From: Jiangella anatolica
Lineage (GTDB): Bacteria; Actinomycetota; Actinomycetes; Jiangellales; Jiangellaceae
Reading direction: 5' to 3'
DNA length: 64,000 bases
NCBI RefSeq assembly: GCF_003236295.1
Contig: NZ_POTW01000020.1
Span: 22,805-86,804, forward strand
Positions within the stretch are counted from its first letter, which is position 1, and each line of letters starts with the position of its first letter. Below the pieces are notes generated by a model. It saw only the letters and a program-made list of their open reading frames with translations, ran no database searches and was not told the DNA's origin. Of the stretch, positions 49,418 to 57,594 are shown piece by piece. Both the position numbers and the translations under genes were made by a program.

Positions 49418-51117
49418 GGGTCGAACGTGGTGCTTCACAGATCCTCTTCGGGCTCCTGCCCGGACAGACCGCCGACCTGGACGGCCGGATCTGGAAGGTC
49501 GCACAGTGGGTCGATCCCGTGCCAATAGCACTGGACCAGGCTGCCGTGCGGACGGCACTCCTACGTGCCATCGCACCATGGGCTGCTACGGGCAACGACG
49601 ACGGTCTCGAGCGCCTCCTACACGCCCACGCCAACGTCGAAGTCGTCGCACTCAACATGACTCGGGGTGTGTTCGTTGAGCCCTTTCCTCAGCAGTGGCG
49701 CTGCAAGACCTGCGGCAGCATCGCCGGTGCGAGGGGCGAGCGCTGTCGATGCGGCGGCAGCTCGCGAGCGCAGATGCAGTTCGTCACCTACCACACGTGC
49801 GGCGCGTCTGGTGAGCCGCGGCTCCCGCGCTGCAACGTCCACAACGCCGTCGCCGTTCGTCTCCCCGGCACTGCGACGGCTAGGGAACTGCGCATCTTCT
49901 GCCCGCAGTGTCGGCGGCCGCTGACACCGGGTGGCTTCCCGTTCCAGCCGTGCAACTGTGGTGACGGTGGTATGTCGATCACCGTGCACCGAGCGGCTGT
50001 CGTCTTCTCGCCGCACTTCGCGGTGCTCGTGAACCCGCCGGATCCCGCCGAAGCGGCACGACTCCGGGCGGGCGGGGGCGGCGCTCGTGCGCTTGAGTGG
50101 GTCTTGGACGGCATGGTCGCCGATGACCCGACCGAAGGACGGCAGACGCTCTCTGGGCTCATCGAGACTTTTCGCCAGGCCGGACTCTCCGAAGAGACCG
50201 CGCAGCAGTTCGCACAGGCAGCAGTCGAGCGTGGCGAAGCCGAAGCTGGACATGGCGACGTCGACCTCGGCCTCAGCGCAGCCGTTCGCGACGCAGCCCA
50301 TGAGGAGGCTCTGAGCCTCGCGTCGGCGGTCCACGGTGGGAGGACGCGTGTCAGCGACATGGTTGCGGGGACGACGCCACCGCTGCGGACCCTTTATGAG
50401 GGCGCGTACGGCGATGCGATGCGGGCTGCGCACCTGGAGGGCGTCGACCTTCTCGCCAATTTCCCGGTCGCGACCTTGTCCTTCGGTTACAGCCGGGGCG
50501 ACCTTGCTCCCGGCGCCGCGCGACTCGTTCCCTTTCGCGATCGCGGGCAGATTCGAGCGTACGGCTCGCTGTCGCGGACCGAGGCGCTGCTCTTCCGTCT
50601 CGACCCGACCCACGTATACCGGCATCTCGCTGCACGGGGGCATGCACTGCCGGAGGTCGCGGATGCTCGCGCCGCGCGCATCGGACTTCTGCAGAGTGTG
50701 GAACTGCCGTATCCGACCCAGGAGCAGTACCACCCATTGGGTGGAGACCTGATCCGCCTCGTGCACTCGTATGCGCACCGTGCCATTCGGCGACTCGCCG
50801 CTTTCGCCGGCATCGAGCGCGATGGACTCGCCGAATACCTCGTGCCGCATCACCTCGCGTTCGTGATCTACGCAGCCAGTCGAGGCGACTTCGTGCTCGG
50901 CGGTCTCCAAGCCGTGTTCGAGACATCCCTGCATCGCTTCCTCGACGACCTCGTCGACGGCGAGTCGCGCTGCGCGCTCGATCCTGGATGTCGTAGCGGC
51001 GGCGGGGCATGCATGGCATGTCTCCACCTCGGCGAGCCATCGTGCCGGTGGTTCAACCGGTTCCTCGACCGGTCCGAGCTGTTCAGCCCGCACGGCTTCC
51101 TCCTCGGAGCGTCCTAG
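49414..51117 (+). CDS. drmB: DISARM protein DrmB (DUF1998)
   Basis: A 567-residue protein. The N-terminal ~190 residues carry two zinc clusters: C97-x2-C100...C111-x-C113 and C163-x2-C166...C180-x-C182, with further single Cys at 129 and 140. The C-terminal DUF1998 region begins around LVHSYAHRAIRRLAAFAGIERDGLAEYLVPHHLAFVIYAAS and ends with a third cluster CALDPGC...GGACMACLHLGEPSCRWFNRFLDRSEL. This is the DrmB layout; DrmB binds DrmA and helps it load on DNA. GTG 49414 follows AGGGGAGGC and overlaps the drmA stop. drmC starts three bases after the stop. Confidence 0.94.
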   Translation: MRVERGASQILFGLLPGQTADLDGRIWKVAQWVDPVPIALDQAAVRTALLRAIAPWAATGNDDGLERLLHAHANVEVVALNMTRGVFVEPFPQQWRCKTCGSIAGARGERCRCGGSSRAQMQFVTYHTCGASGEPRLPRCNVHNAVAVRLPGTATARELRIFCPQCRRPLTPGGFPFQPCNCGDGGMSITVHRAAVVFSPHFAVLVNPPDPAEAARLRAGGGGARALEWVLDGMVADDPTEGRQTLSGLIETFRQAGLSEETAQQFAQAAVERGEAEAGHGDVDLGLSAAVRDAAHEEALSLASAVHGGRTRVSDMVAGTTPPLRTLYEGAYGDAMRAAHLEGVDLLANFPVATLSFGYSRGDLAPGAARLVPFRDRGQIRAYGSLSRTEALLFRLDPTHVYRHLAARGHALPEVADARAARIGLLQSVELPYPTQEQYHPLGGDLIRLVHSYAHRAIRRLAAFAGIERDGLAEYLVPHHLAFVIYAASRGDFVLGGLQAVFETSLHRFLDDLVDGESRCALDPGCRSGGGACMACLHLGEPSCRWFNRFLDRSELFSPHGFLLGAS

Positions 51118-51120
51118 AGT

Positions 51121-51858
51121 ATGGACGACGCTGAACTCGTCGGCGGTGTGCTCGTCGGCTGCGACGACCCCAGGGCAGCGGCAGTCGAATTGGCTCGTCT
51201 CCTCATGGCTGAGCGCCCCGATCGTTCTGCAGCCATCCGTGCTGGCCTTGAGCCCGACCTGGTCCACGTGCTCCGTAACCGCCTCCGTGGCATGGGGGAC
51301 GGCATCCCCACGCTCTGCCAAGAGGCCGCCGCCTGGGTCCTCGGCCGGCGATCCCTCGTCCTCACCGAGCCCTGGGACCTCGTCGCGAGTTTGCCATCCG
51401 GGGCATCGCTACCGGCCGGACTTCGTCACACCACCGGCGAGACGTTGGTCCAACTCGTCGTGGGCGCGACGCAGCGTCTCTGTCTCGCAGCTCCGTTCAT
51501 CGACCGCAGAGGTCTCTCCTTCATGGGCGACGCGTTGGCCGCCGCGACATCGCGCGGTGTCCGCCTGGAGATCCTCCTCCCGACGCGATCGACGCAAGCT
51601 GATGACGCACTCCACGACCTCACCGCTACGATCCAGGCGGATGGGAGCCCGGACCACTACTCGGTCGCGACTCTCCGTGCCGACGCGCCGTGGGCGCACC
51701 TGAAAGTGCTTACTGCGGACTCGACGGCAGGGTACATCGGTAGTGCCAACGTCACTGGCGCTGGCATCGGAGGCCGCAACCTTGAGCTTGGCGTTCTCGT
51801 CAGGGGCGAAAGAGTCGCCATCGTCGAACAGATTCTGCATATGTACCGTCAGTGCTGA
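51121..51858 (+). CDS. drmC: DISARM phospholipase D-like protein DrmC
   Basis: A 245-residue PLD-superfamily protein. One HKD motif is clear: AHLKVLTADSTAGYIGSANVTGAG with H193, K195 and D200, followed by LELGVLVRG. A single motif implies a dimer forms the active site, as in PLD nucleases such as Nuc. The N-terminal half is helical. Family knowledge: DrmC is common to both DISARM classes, is predicted to be a nuclease, and has been reported as partly dispensable for protection. It starts three bases after drmB and closes the DISARM operon. Confidence 0.93.
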   Translation: MDDAELVGGVLVGCDDPRAAAVELARLLMAERPDRSAAIRAGLEPDLVHVLRNRLRGMGDGIPTLCQEAAAWVLGRRSLVLTEPWDLVASLPSGASLPAGLRHTTGETLVQLVVGATQRLCLAAPFIDRRGLSFMGDALAAATSRGVRLEILLPTRSTQADDALHDLTATIQADGSPDHYSVATLRADAPWAHLKVLTADSTAGYIGSANVTGAGIGGRNLELGVLVRGERVAIVEQILHMYRQC

Positions 51859-52001
51859 GGCATTCGCTAGGCGTCTACCGCCCGCCACGGCCGTGAGGGG
51901 GTGGGCGTTCAACTTCAGCAATGCTACTTCGGCGGCTTCGTGGAGGACTGTTCGCTGCCGGTTGAGGGCTGACGTTGGTCGTTCTAAGGTGCCGGCGAGC
52001 T

Positions 52002-52856
52002 TCAGAAGTCGTCGAAGAAGTCCGAGATGATCTCGATGTCCTCGACGATACGTGTCGTTGTCCGGATGCCGAGGTCGTACTGCTTCAACAACTCGCACAG
52101 CCGGCCTCCGTCGATAAGGTCCAACGGCGGCGCTCCGTCACGGGTCGCTTCCGCCTTGGCGTCCGCCGTGAACGTGCCGGTGGTGATGAGCAACCCCTTG
52201 TCGCCGCGGCCGGCCATGGCGCCGCGAAAGTCGCGCACCGCTCCGGAGCCGACGCTCCCGACGTATCGCTTGCACTGGAAGAAGACGGGGAACGACACGA
52301 GCGACATGCGGTACACGCCGAGGCCGTCGATGCCGCCGTCGCCCGATCGGCCGGTCACAGTCGCAGAAACGAAGCCGGCTTCTCGAAGGAGCCGTTGGGC
52401 GAGGCGTTCGAATGCGCCGGGCGACATTTTCATGAGTACGTCGAGCAAGCGTTCCTGCCAGGTCAGCTCGTCGGGCTCGGACCCGTCGGCATCGCTCGCG
52501 TCTTCGGAACTCGCTTTACGGCGCTCGCGCAGGCTGGCGAGGTACTGCTGGCGCCTGGGCTCGAGGCCGGACTCGGTTACGCTTCGGCCCTCGTCCGTCA
52601 GGCTCCATACCCCACGCTGACTGTTGTTCGCCAGGCCCATGCCCTTGAGGTACGTTCGTGCCCACGCCAGCCGGTATTCGATCTCTGTGTTCGGCCCATC
52701 CTTGTGCAACACGCTCTGCTGCTCTTCGGAGTAGTCGCCCTGCTCGAGCACCTTCTCGACGATCTCCTCGATCGAGCCGGACCCGCCGAGGTCGCGGAGC
52801 GCGATGACGGTTGGCCAGAGAAGGTACTGATACTGCGGGACCTCGTGCATGGACAT
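52002..52856 (-). CDS. mrr: Mrr-type restriction endonuclease
   Basis: A 284-residue protein. The N-terminal Mrr_N winged-helix domain (YQYLLWPTVIALRDLGGSGSIEEIVEKVLE...GVWSLTDEGR, about 8-95) is followed by an acidic linker. The Mrr catalytic PD-(D/E)xK-like domain comes next: GAFERLAQRLLREAGFVSATVTGRSGDGGIDG with D177, FFQCKRY with Q194/K196, and GLLITTGTFTADAKAEA. Mrr enzymes are type IV systems cutting modified DNA. ATG 52856 or 52850 may be used. It converges on the DISARM operon with 143 bases between stops. Any specificity for 5-methylcytosine would have to avoid sites methylated by DrmMII. Confidence 0.93.
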   Translation of the reverse strand: MSMHEVPQYQYLLWPTVIALRDLGGSGSIEEIVEKVLEQGDYSEEQQSVLHKDGPNTEIEYRLAWARTYLKGMGLANNSQRGVWSLTDEGRSVTESGLEPRRQQYLASLRERRKASSEDASDADGSEPDELTWQERLLDVLMKMSPGAFERLAQRLLREAGFVSATVTGRSGDGGIDGLGVYRMSLVSFPVFFQCKRYVGSVGSGAVRDFRGAMAGRGDKGLLITTGTFTADAKAEATRDGAPPLDLIDGGRLCELLKQYDLGIRTTTRIVEDIEIISDFFDDF

Positions 52857-52963
52857 AACGCCCAGCATGCCGGAAGCCCAGGACACATCAGGCAGGCATG
52901 CGCCCGCGACGCGAGCGCCGACAGACTCGCCACTGAACGACGTGCAGATATCCTGTGAGCCTG

Positions 52964-53270
52964 ATGGAAGTCGCGGCCGTAGGATGGGTCGTACACGGCC
53001 TACGCACGGAACGTGGCTGGTCGCAGGGTCAGCTTGCCCACTTTCCTCAATGCAGCCGCTGGAACCCCGACGCTGACCAGGTGGGAACGGCATGACCGGC
53101 TGGCCATCGATCGGTTCCACCTTCGGGTCACGGCGGTCGCCAACACATACACCGTCGGCGCTGCCGGGCGTGAGTGGCGGCGGTCATTGATGCTACGGAA
53201 CCCACATAGTGAGGGGCCACATCGAATGTGGGGACCGCCCTACACTCGCCGGGACGCGAGCAACCCATGA
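52964..53270 (+). pseudogene. Frameshifted XRE-family regulator
   Basis: From ATG 52964 the frame reads MEVAAVGWVVHGLRTERGWSQGQLA, the first half of an XRE helix-turn-helix, then loses sense and stops at 53093. In another frame, from about 53041, the second half follows: FLNAAAGTPTLTRWERHDRLAIDRFHLRVTAV. A single-base change near 53036-53045 separates them. Such small XRE genes often control neighbouring defence genes. The sequence after about 53150 shows no domain. It is divergent from mrr, so it may once have regulated it. Confidence 0.7.
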
Positions 53271-53285
53271 GTGAGAGGCGCACGG

Positions 53286-53879
53286 ATGCCTGACGAGCGC
53301 CAGATCGTAGGCGTTGTCGATTACATCTTCGAGGCCGGCCTGCTGAAGCGCGCGAAGCGAACCGGCTGGTGGATAGCCGGCGTCAAGGACCCCGAGAGCA
53401 TCGCCGAACATTCGCATCGCACGGCAGTTATTGGCTCCGTGCTCGCTCTGATGGAAGGCGCCGACCCCGCAAGAGTGGCGTTGTTGGCCGTCCTCCACGA
53501 CACGCAGGAGACACGCGTCGGCGACATCCCCTACCTGGGGCGGCGCTATCTCGACGCGGCCAGCAACCAGGAGGTCACTGCTGACCAGGTGGCGGAGGCT
53601 CCCGACACCGTCCGCGATGGGATCCAGCGGATCGTCGACGACTACGAAGGCGGCGACTCCATCGAGGTGGTCGTGGCCCACGACGCCGACAAGCTGGACT
53701 GCCTCTTCCAAGCCCTTGAGTACCGCGAGCAGGGCAACCAGAACATGCAGCAGTTCATCGACAGCATGCTGGTGTCGCTCAAGACGCCGTCAGCCCAGCA
53801 GATCGCGGCCGCCGCGCTCAGCCGCACATCACAGGAGTGGCACGTGCCGCACTTGGGGCGGCGGGATCGGGAGAGCTGA
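53286..53879 (+). CDS. HD-domain hydrolase, YfbR-like
   Basis: A 197-residue HD-superfamily phosphohydrolase. Metal ligands are visible: H42 in ESIAEHSHRTAVIG, H71-D72 in LLAVLHDTQETRVGDIP and D133/D135 in VVAHDADKLDCLFQALEYREQG. The pattern is that of the HD_3/YfbR group, which removes phosphate from deoxynucleoside monophosphates. ATG 53286 follows GTGAGAGGC. It lies at the right end of the lower-GC island and is closed by a strong terminator. Whether it belongs functionally to the defence genes is unknown; nucleotide-cleaving HD enzymes do occur in defence islands. Confidence 0.9.
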   Translation: MPDERQIVGVVDYIFEAGLLKRAKRTGWWIAGVKDPESIAEHSHRTAVIGSVLALMEGADPARVALLAVLHDTQETRVGDIPYLGRRYLDAASNQEVTADQVAEAPDTVRDGIQRIVDDYEGGDSIEVVVAHDADKLDCLFQALEYREQGNQNMQQFIDSMLVSLKTPSAQQIAAAALSRTSQEWHVPHLGRRDRES

Positions 53880-53915
53880 CCCGCGGAACGACCCTCGTCG
53901 ACGGGCGCGACCCTA

Positions 53916-53942
53916 AGTAGGGCCCCGCGCCGGGGCCCTACT
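53916..53942. terminator. Strong bidirectional terminator
   Basis: AGTAGGGCCCC (53916-53926) pairs perfectly with GGGGCCCTACT (53932-53942) around GCGCC. It lies between the converging HD-domain and amidase genes and marks the right boundary of the island-like DNA. Confidence 0.85.
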
Positions 53943-53956
53943 CAGCGTCCGTCTGG

Positions 53957-56900
53957 TTACCTCCTGGGCGGTTCGCAACTGGTGACGGCGGCGAGGCGGG
54001 AGGCCTCGGTGACGATGGATGCGACCGTGGCCACCGGAACACCCCTGGCCGACTTGCCGTTGACGTTCGCCACCAAGGCGTCGATCAGCGAGCAGGCGGC
54101 TGCCGTTCGGTCGTCGGCCATGGCGTTCTGGATGTTGGCAACGATGGAGGCCCAGCTGCGGCCGGGGCCGACGCCGTCGACGAGTTCGGCGAGGGCTTCG
54201 CCGTGGTCGCCGGGGTTGCAGAGCTCGCCAGTGAAGAACGAGCCGCCCGGCGTGCAGCGCCACATCGACGGGTTCGTGACGCCGGGCGCGCGGCGCACAT
54301 ACGAGTGGCCCTGCTCGAACGCGTAACCCGCGGCCAGCAGCGACGCCTCGCTGCCCGCCGTCCCGACGAAGGTGACGCCGACGGGGTTGCGGCCGGCGTT
54401 GCCGGTGCCCTCGCCCGCGGGAACGGTGAGGACGGGGTAGCCGGCGCGGTCGGCGATCCCGACCAGGGCGCTGTTGCTCGGCACCATGATCACGTCGTAG
54501 CCGGACGACAGGACCGAGTCGATGACGGCGGCGCTCTCGGCCCGCCCCACGGTCAGGTCCGACTCGTACGTCTCCATCGTTGCCGACGACGCGGCGAGGA
54601 GCTCGTTCTGCTGGTACTTCAGTCCCTCCACCGGGTTGGCCTCGTTGTACTCGATGATCTCCGCCAGAGACGACGCCCCGCCCGAAGCGCCGGTCAGGTA
54701 CTTGTCGAGATCCTGCTCGAGCTCGCGCAGCACGATGCTCGGCCGGATCGTCGGTGCACCGAGCGTCACCTCACTCGTCGTCGCGCCGAGGGCCTGGACC
54801 GACGCCACCGCGGACGGGTAGGGACCGGGCCCGCCGGCGACGACGGCGACCTTCTTGCCCTGCAGGGCCGACGGCGACAGGCCGGCCGTGTAGTCGACCG
54901 ACGCAGTGTCCACGGCACCCAACGCAACCGCCGCGTCGTACACGGACCGCGTCAGTGGACCGAAGGAGTCCTGCGACGACGCCACGGGAAGGACGCCGTC
55001 ACCGTCGACCAGGCCGACCGTGGGCTTCAAACCGACCACGCCCGCGACGCCTGCCGGAGCGATGAGCTGCGCGCCCACGTCCGTGCCGGTCTCCATCCCA
55101 ATGGTGAGCGCGGCCAGGCCGGAGGACGTCGCCGCTGCGGAACCCGCCGACGAGCCGGCGACGGTCTTGTCGGTGTCCGACGGCAGCAGCACCTGACCGC
55201 CGAGCGACGAGTAGCCCTCGGGCAGGTTCGCGTCGAACACGCCGTTGAGCTCCGTCACGTTGGTCTTGCCCAGGACGATCGCCCCGGCCGCGCGCAGCTG
55301 CGCGACCACCGCGGCATCATCCGCGGGCATGGACGACTGCAAGGCGATCGATCCCGCCGTCGTCGGCAGACCCTCGACGTCGAAGGAGTCGTCGAGAAGA
55401 ACAGGAATGCCGTGCAGCGGACCCCGCGGCCCGCTCCGTCGCCGCTCCTCATCCAACGCTTTCGCCTCCGCCACGGCCGAAGCGTTCAACGAGCGCACCG
55501 CCTGGACCGCCGGACCCTCCGCATTCGCCGCCGCGATCCGGGCCAGGTACGCCCGCGTCAGCGTCTCAGCCGTCAGCGTCCCGGCCGTCTGCCGCGCCTG
55601 CAGGCTCTGCGCCGTCTCCGTCTCGAGCGAGAACGGCAGCGACGGCACCGACCCGGCCAGCGCCATCGCATCGTCGTACGAGGGGTTGCACGAACCGCGC
55701 GACGCGAATGGCGGCGCCGGGACGGTGTCAGCGCACCGGTACATGCTCGGGTTCAACTCCGAGACCGGCTGGCGCAAGCGAGTCGCCTGCTCGATGACAT
55801 ACGCGACGCCGATCAGGTTGCGCTCGCTGTACGCGTTGCCGTGAATGGACACGCTCTGGGCGCGCCGATGGGTCGTCGAATACCCCATCGGAATCGTGAT
55901 CTGCGGCGTTCCGGCGGTCGCGCCGCTCGGCACGCTGCCCAGGATCGCGAGGAAGTCGTCGCTCGGGTCGTCCGGCGTCTGGTTGTTCATCATGCTGTCG
56001 ATCGCGGCCCACTGCGCCGCCCGCCGGATCGGCATCGCTGCGCGGTACGCCGTCTCGTTCGGGCCGCCCGGCTCCGTCTCCGCGACCGCCGCGTTGGCGT
56101 GGTTCTGGTTGCCGAACTTCAGCGCCTGGTCCGACTCTGCCGCGTTGACGGCGACCTCTTCCTCCAGCGAGTTGATGGGCGCAGACGCCCCCAACCCGCG
56201 GTAGTACTCGTCGATCGCCTTGTGCTGTTGGTAGCCGCTGGGGAGAGCAGGCACGTCGCCGACGGGGATCGACGGCCGCTCGACCATGATCGCGCCGGCG
56301 GCGACCAGCGCGTCGAACGCCATGGCGGCCGGCGTGCCGGGCTCGAAGGTGCCGTTGTAGCCGATCCGCTGGCCGCGGACGAAGTCGAGGTCGAGCGCGG
56401 ACATGTAGTCGGGTGCCTCGACCGGCGCCTGCTTGATCGACGCCTGCCAGTTCGGCCCGAAGACGGCGGCGTAGCCGGCCTCGTTCTTCGGGTCATGGCC
56501 GACCATCGACTGCAGGTTCATCGCCGCATTGGCGACCGTGCGATCCATCGGCCCCGCGGTGTCCTGCGAGGACGAGATCGGGCCGATGCCGTAGGCGGGC
56601 ACGATGCCGACCGTCGGCCGGATGCCCACCAGGCTCTGCGCGCCCGACGGGCTGATGATCGAGCCGGAGGTCTCGGTACCGACGGTGAGCATGGAGAGCG
56701 CCGCTGCGCCGGCGGCTCCCGTGCCCGACGACGACCCGCTCGGGTTCTGGTCGGCGTCGTTGGCGTTGAGCACCTGACCGGTGAGGTTGCCGAAGCCGGA
56801 CGGCTGGCTGCCGAAGCTGTTCGCCCATTCCGACAGGCCCACCTTGCCGAGGATGATGACACCGTTCTCACGCAGCTTCTTGACGATGCCGGCATCGTCC

Positions 56901-57334
56901 TCGGGGTAGGAGTTGCGCAGCGAGTAGTTGCCGTTCGACGTGTACATGCCCTTCACGTCGATGAGGTCCTTGAGCAGCACGGGCAGGCCGTGCGCGGGGC
57001 CGAGCACGACGCCGTCGGCGCGCAGTTCGTCGGCCCGCCGGGCCTCGGCCATGACGGCGGGGTTGATCTGCGTGACGGCGTTCAGGCCGGGGCCGCTCTT
57101 GTTGAGCGCCTCGATGCGGTCCAGATACGCCTGCACGAGCTGGACGGACGTGAGCTCGCCGGACTCCAGCATGCGCTCGGCCGTGACGCCGTCGAGCGTC
57201 TCCAGATCGAGTACGGGCGGGGGCGGGGCCGCGTTGACCGGCGGCGAGCTGGGCGTCGCCGCAAGGACGGGCGCGGCGAGAGCTGCCGCGACGGCGAGGG
57301 AGAGCAACCTCCGAACGACGACTGACCGATGCAC
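53957..57334 (-). CDS. Secreted tandem amidase with a degenerate second domain
   Basis: An 1125-residue exported protein. The signal peptide is RRLLSLAVAAALAAPVLAA. Domain 1 (about 45-510) is an amidase-signature enzyme with an intact Ser-cisSer-Lys triad: K122 in LPVLLKD, cis-Ser within NPSGSSSG (about 202) and nucleophile S225 in ETSGSIISPS. Domain 2 (about 550-1060) has the same fold (HGIPVLLDDSFDVEG, AGSSAGSAAA, GTDVGAQLIAPAG), but the Lys is D648 and the nucleophile position is Q756, so it should be inactive. GTG 57334 has GAGGAG upstream. Amidase-signature enzymes hydrolyse amides broadly; a secreted one may act on peptides or amide xenobiotics. The pseudo-domain may bind substrate or aid folding (inference). 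Confidence 0.9.
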   Translation of the reverse strand: MHRSVVVRRLLSLAVAAALAAPVLAATPSSPPVNAAPPPPVLDLETLDGVTAERMLESGELTSVQLVQAYLDRIEALNKSGPGLNAVTQINPAVMAEARRADELRADGVVLGPAHGLPVLLKDLIDVKGMYTSNGNYSLRNSYPEDDAGIVKKLRENGVIILGKVGLSEWANSFGSQPSGFGNLTGQVLNANDADQNPSGSSSGTGAAGAAALSMLTVGTETSGSIISPSGAQSLVGIRPTVGIVPAYGIGPISSSQDTAGPMDRTVANAAMNLQSMVGHDPKNEAGYAAVFGPNWQASIKQAPVEAPDYMSALDLDFVRGQRIGYNGTFEPGTPAAMAFDALVAAGAIMVERPSIPVGDVPALPSGYQQHKAIDEYYRGLGASAPINSLEEEVAVNAAESDQALKFGNQNHANAAVAETEPGGPNETAYRAAMPIRRAAQWAAIDSMMNNQTPDDPSDDFLAILGSVPSGATAGTPQITIPMGYSTTHRRAQSVSIHGNAYSERNLIGVAYVIEQATRLRQPVSELNPSMYRCADTVPAPPFASRGSCNPSYDDAMALAGSVPSLPFSLETETAQSLQARQTAGTLTAETLTRAYLARIAAANAEGPAVQAVRSLNASAVAEAKALDEERRRSGPRGPLHGIPVLLDDSFDVEGLPTTAGSIALQSSMPADDAAVVAQLRAAGAIVLGKTNVTELNGVFDANLPEGYSSLGGQVLLPSDTDKTVAGSSAGSAAATSSGLAALTIGMETGTDVGAQLIAPAGVAGVVGLKPTVGLVDGDGVLPVASSQDSFGPLTRSVYDAAVALGAVDTASVDYTAGLSPSALQGKKVAVVAGGPGPYPSAVASVQALGATTSEVTLGAPTIRPSIVLRELEQDLDKYLTGASGGASSLAEIIEYNEANPVEGLKYQQNELLAASSATMETYESDLTVGRAESAAVIDSVLSSGYDVIMVPSNSALVGIADRAGYPVLTVPAGEGTGNAGRNPVGVTFVGTAGSEASLLAAGYAFEQGHSYVRRAPGVTNPSMWRCTPGGSFFTGELCNPGDHGEALAELVDGVGPGRSWASIVANIQNAMADDRTAAACSLIDALVANVNGKSARGVPVATVASIVTEASRLAAVTSCEPPRR

Positions 57335-57594
57335 CGCGACTCCTCGAGGGAAGCAGAACCGGGCCAATGTGACATAGCGGATCAAATGTCCACTCGGTCC
57401 GTTTCGCGCCGATGTCGGAGCCGTGACGATCATCGTCCGGTGATCAAGGCGTCGCGCGGCAGTCATGGAGCTACAGGACCGCACGCACGGTAGACGCAGT
57501 GAAGCTGTCAGCTCGCCGCCCGGATCCTGACCCGAGTACAGCCAGGATCCAGGCGGCTCAGCTGGGACGGCAGCGCGGCCAGCAGGGAGAGCCG

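Noticed and set aside
51859..52001. Terminator after drmC (CGCCC/GGGCG around 51879-51907)
   Set aside because: The stem is only five pairs with a long interior; too weak to annotate.
54203..57325. A 1040-codon plus-strand frame opposite the amidase
   Set aside because: Arg-rich shadow without domains; the minus strand encodes the amidase signatures.
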